This document shows, one piece after another, positions 61,879-64,000 of a DNA stretch of 64,000 bases. Origin of the DNA: Vibrio campbellii CAIM 519 = NBRC 15631 = ATCC 25920 (GTDB lineage Bacteria; Pseudomonadota; Gammaproteobacteria; Enterobacterales; Vibrionaceae); contig NZ_CP015864.1 in assembly GCF_002163755.1 (NCBI RefSeq), positions 620,001 to 684,000 of the forward strand, in the 5' to 3' direction. The notes under the pieces were generated by a model. That model saw only the letters and a list, made by a program, of their open reading frames with translations. It was not told the origin of the DNA and searched no databases. Position numbers and translations under genes: made by a program. Each line of letters opens with the position of its first letter. Position 1 is the first letter of the stretch.

Positions 61879-63174
61879 ATGAACAAGAGTTACCCTAACC
61901 ACAGCTTGGAAAACTTTTTCTCTACCAACCTCTCTGCGACAGATGACGCTGTCTTTGCTGGAATTCAGGCAGAATTCGCTCGCCAAAACGAACAAATCGA
62001 ACTTATCGCTTCTGAGAACATCGTTTCTAAAGCGGTAATGCAAGCTCAAGGCACATGCCTAACAAACAAATACGCTGAAGGTTACCCAGGTCGCCGTTAC
62101 TATGGTGGTTGTGAGCACGTAGATACAGTGGAAGCCATTGCTATCGAACGCGCGAAAAAACTTTTCAATTGTGAATACGCAAACGTTCAACCACACTCAG
62201 GCGCACAAGCAAACGGTGCTGTAAAACTGGCACTGCTTCAACCTGGCGACACCATTCTTGGTATGTCTCTAGACGCAGGTGGCCACCTAACTCACGGTGC
62301 TCGCCCTGCACTTTCTGGTAAATGGTTTAACGCAGTGCAATACGGCGTTGACCGCGAAACACTAGAAATCAACTACGACGACGTTCGTGAGCTAGCACTT
62401 GAGCACCAACCTAAAATGATCATCGCAGGTGGTAGTGCAATTCCACGTACTATCGATTTCGCAAAATTCCGTGAAATCGCAGACGAAGTTAACGCGATTC
62501 TTATGGTCGACATGGCGCATATCGCTGGTCTTATCGCAACAGGCGCGCACCCTAGCCCGCTTCCTCACGCGCACGTTGTTACTACGACAACACACAAAAC
62601 ATTGCGTGGCCCACGTGGCGGTATGATCCTGACTAACCACGAAGACATCATTAAGAAAATCAACTCTGCGGTATTCCCAGGTTTACAAGGCGGCCCACTG
62701 ATGCACGTGATTGCTTCTAAAGCAGTGGCATTCGGTGAAGCCCTAGGTCCTGAATTCAAAACTTATATTGATTCAGTTATCAGTAACGCAAAAGTCATGG
62801 CAGAAGTATTGCAAACTCGCGGTTGCGACATCGTAACTGGTGGTACTGACACGCATCTAATGCTGGTTGACCTTCGTCCTAAAGGTTTGAAAGGTAACAA
62901 AGCAGAAGAAGCACTAGAGCGTGCAGGCATCACATGTAACAAAAATGGCATCCCATTCGACACAGAGAAGCCTATGATTACATCGGGCATCCGTTTAGGT
63001 ACGCCTGCGGGTACAAGCCGCGGCTTTGGCGCTGAAGAATTTAAACTCATTGGTAATTGGATTGGTGACGTACTGGATGGTTTGGTTAGCAACCCAGAAG
63101 GTGACGCAGAAGTAGAAAAACGCGTACGCAAGCAAGTTAAAGAGCTTTGCAGTCGCTTCCCTCTTTACCAGTAA
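61879..63174 (+). CDS. glyA: Serine hydroxymethyltransferase
   Basis: This 431-residue PLP enzyme interconverts serine and glycine with THF as one-carbon carrier. It shows the family features EIIASENIVSKAVMQAQG-like block, YPGRRYYGGCE, HSGAQANGAVK, DMAHIAGLIATG and the PLP-binding lysine in VTTTTHKTLRGPRGG. The first 78 codons of the longer open frame (from 61645) are the untranslated leader; ATG 61879 gives the normal N-terminus. It is probably a second glyA copy tied to the glycine cleavage system. gcvH follows after 51 bases. Confidence 0.93.
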   Translation: MNKSYPNHSLENFFSTNLSATDDAVFAGIQAEFARQNEQIELIASENIVSKAVMQAQGTCLTNKYAEGYPGRRYYGGCEHVDTVEAIAIERAKKLFNCEYANVQPHSGAQANGAVKLALLQPGDTILGMSLDAGGHLTHGARPALSGKWFNAVQYGVDRETLEINYDDVRELALEHQPKMIIAGGSAIPRTIDFAKFREIADEVNAILMVDMAHIAGLIATGAHPSPLPHAHVVTTTTHKTLRGPRGGMILTNHEDIIKKINSAVFPGLQGGPLMHVIASKAVAFGEALGPEFKTYIDSVISNAKVMAEVLQTRGCDIVTGGTDTHLMLVDLRPKGLKGNKAEEALERAGITCNKNGIPFDTEKPMITSGIRLGTPAGTSRGFGAEEFKLIGNWIGDVLDGLVSNPEGDAEVEKRVRKQVKELCSRFPLYQ

Positions 63175-63225
63175 ACGATTTTTTATATCAGAATAAATCC
63201 TGACAAGTTATTTGGAGATTAAGCA

Positions 63226-63606
63226 ATGGACAAAACACTGAAGTTTACAGATAGCCACGAGTGGGTACGTGACAACGGTGACGGCACAGCAACTATCGGT
63301 ATTTCTGAGCACGCTCAAGAAATGCTAGGTGACGTGGTATTCGTTGACCTACCAGACGTGGAAGATGAAGTCGAAGCGGGCGAAAGCTTTTCTTTGGTGG
63401 AGTCTGTAAAAGCGGCTTCAGACATCTACTCACCAATCACTGGCGAAGTAGTTGAAATCAACGAAGAACTAGAAGACAGCCCAGAGCTAATCAACGAAGA
63501 ACCATACGAAGGTGGTTGGATTGTGAAAGTGAAGCTTTCAGACCCATCTGAGTTGGATGACTTAAAAGATGCGGAAGAATACCTAAGCTCTATCGAAGAA
63601 GAGTAA
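63226..63606 (+). CDS. gcvH: Glycine cleavage system H protein
   Basis: This 126-residue lipoyl carrier protein shuttles the aminomethyl group between the P and T proteins. The lipoylation lysine is in VESVKAASDIYSPITG at about residue 64, in the expected context, and the first strand (DSHEWVRDNGDGTATIGISEHAQEMLGD) is typical. It has a TTGGAGATTAAGCAATG start. It lies between glyA and gcvP. Confidence 0.95.
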   Translation: MDKTLKFTDSHEWVRDNGDGTATIGISEHAQEMLGDVVFVDLPDVEDEVEAGESFSLVESVKAASDIYSPITGEVVEINEELEDSPELINEEPYEGGWIVKVKLSDPSELDDLKDAEEYLSSIEEE

Positions 63607-63619
63607 TTAGGATGAGACG

Positions 63620-63662
63620 AAAGCTGTCCCCTAGCATAACGATTAGTGGACAGCTTTTTTTC
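63620..63662 (+). terminator. Terminator between gcvH and gcvP
   Basis: AAAGCTGTCC / GGACAGCTTT (63620-63629 with 63648-63657) is followed by a long T tract. It suggests that gcvP has its own promoter, or that the hairpin attenuates read-through into gcvP. Confidence 0.85.
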
Positions 63663-63735
63663 TAGGTTCGGACGTATAATTTAATTTATCAGTAACGCAA
63701 ATCCGTTACCCGAACCAAGGAGTAGGTAAAGGACA

Positions 63736-64000
63736 ATGACTGAATTACTTCAAAGCCTCAGCACACAAAATGAGTTCGTTGCTCGCCACAACGGACCAAA
63801 CAAATCTGACCAACAGAAAATGTTGGAAGCGATCAACGCAGTAAGCCTAGATTCGCTTATCGACGAAACCGTACCAGCACAAATTCGCCTTGAGCAGCCA
63901 ATGAACTTGGCAGAAGCAAAAAGCGAAGCAGACATGCTGGCAGCAATGCGTAAATTCGCAGATCAAAACCAAATCAAACGTACTTTCATCGGTCAGGGTT
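63736..64000 (+). CDS. gcvP: Glycine dehydrogenase (decarboxylating), P protein (3' partial)
   Basis: The first 88 residues of GcvP are visible: MTELLQSLSTQNEFVARHNG then PNKSDQQKMLEAI, and AEAKSEADMLAAMRKFADQNQIKRTFIGQG. Family members use PLP to decarboxylate glycine and load the aminomethyl group on GcvH. Only the N-terminus is in the window, so the PLP lysine is not visible. AAAGGACA precedes the ATG and a terminator separates it from gcvH. Confidence 0.92.
   Translation, partial: MTELLQSLSTQNEFVARHNGPNKSDQQKMLEAINAVSLDSLIDETVPAQIRLEQPMNLAEAKSEADMLAAMRKFADQNQIKRTFIGQG

Noticed and set aside
1..64000. CRISPR arrays, integron integrase, transposases, rRNA or tRNA genes
   Set aside because: No regularly spaced repeats, no such proteins in any frame and no cloverleaf sequences were seen.

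Overview
The window looks like a stretch of the second chromosome of a Vibrio, probably near the Harveyi clade. The evidence is the gene set: a VolA-type lipase, a GH18 chitinase, a Cra-fruBKA locus, a two-adaptor RND pump, the glyA/gcvH/gcvP and gcvT cluster, and integron attC sites of Vibrio type. No rRNA, tRNA, CRISPR array, integrase or transposase was recognised. The identification rests on protein recognition only; no database was searched. || Layout. 1-2.4 kb: the 3' part of a VolA-like lipase, a small YgdI/YgdR lipoprotein and PhnA. 2.4-8 kb: an accessory region with four attC-like sites, small cassette genes (SRPBCC, secreted protein, GNAT, unknown), a frameshifted riboflavin-synthase-like gene and an AT-rich histidine decarboxylase gene. 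There is no integron integrase, so this is a cluster of attC sites lacking an integrase, and one attC points the opposite way to the other three. 8-15 kb: a homocysteine methyltransferase, a TerC/Alx protein behind a yybP-ykoY (Mn2+) riboswitch, a 31-residue membrane protein, a UshA-like nucleotidase without signal peptide and a YbjD-type OLD nuclease. 15-20 kb: a DUF1097 protein, a LysR regulator divergent from a FocA transporter fused to CBS domains (preceded by an 11-codon upstream ORF), then a cytochrome b561/YceI pair. 20-28 kb: an EAL protein, RhlE helicase, AcpH, a chemotaxis receptor, a HAD phosphatase and a decayed HD-GYP gene. 28-34 kb: creA, gsk, fhs with a PurR box, and glgC. 34-40 kb: a multidomain chitinase, a YqhC/YqhD pair and a YhhN protein. 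40-45 kb: a polar amino-acid ABC transporter and a second EAL protein. 45-52 kb: an S4 RNA-binding protein, an EEP-family phosphodiesterase, and cra divergent from fruBKA with three Cra operators. 52-59 kb: a lipoprotein and an RND efflux operon whose first adaptor gene carries an in-frame stop, divergent from a TetR regulator. 59-64 kb: gcvT and an XRE-cupin regulator on the minus strand, divergent from glyA, gcvH and gcvP (cut by the window end). || How the genes work together. Three one-carbon or nucleotide modules lie here: glycine cleavage plus serine hydroxymethyltransferase, formate-tetrahydrofolate ligase under a PurR box, and guanosine kinase. Carbon use is represented by chitin (chitinase), fructose (Cra-fruBKA) and glycogen (glgC). 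The features most worth checking are the attC cluster with opposed orientations, the riboflavin-synthase-like pseudogene in a cassette, the TerC riboswitch with a hairpin against the ribosome binding site, the FocA-CBS fusion with an internal start, the nonsense codon in the RND adaptor, and two small ORFs with good ribosome binding sites.
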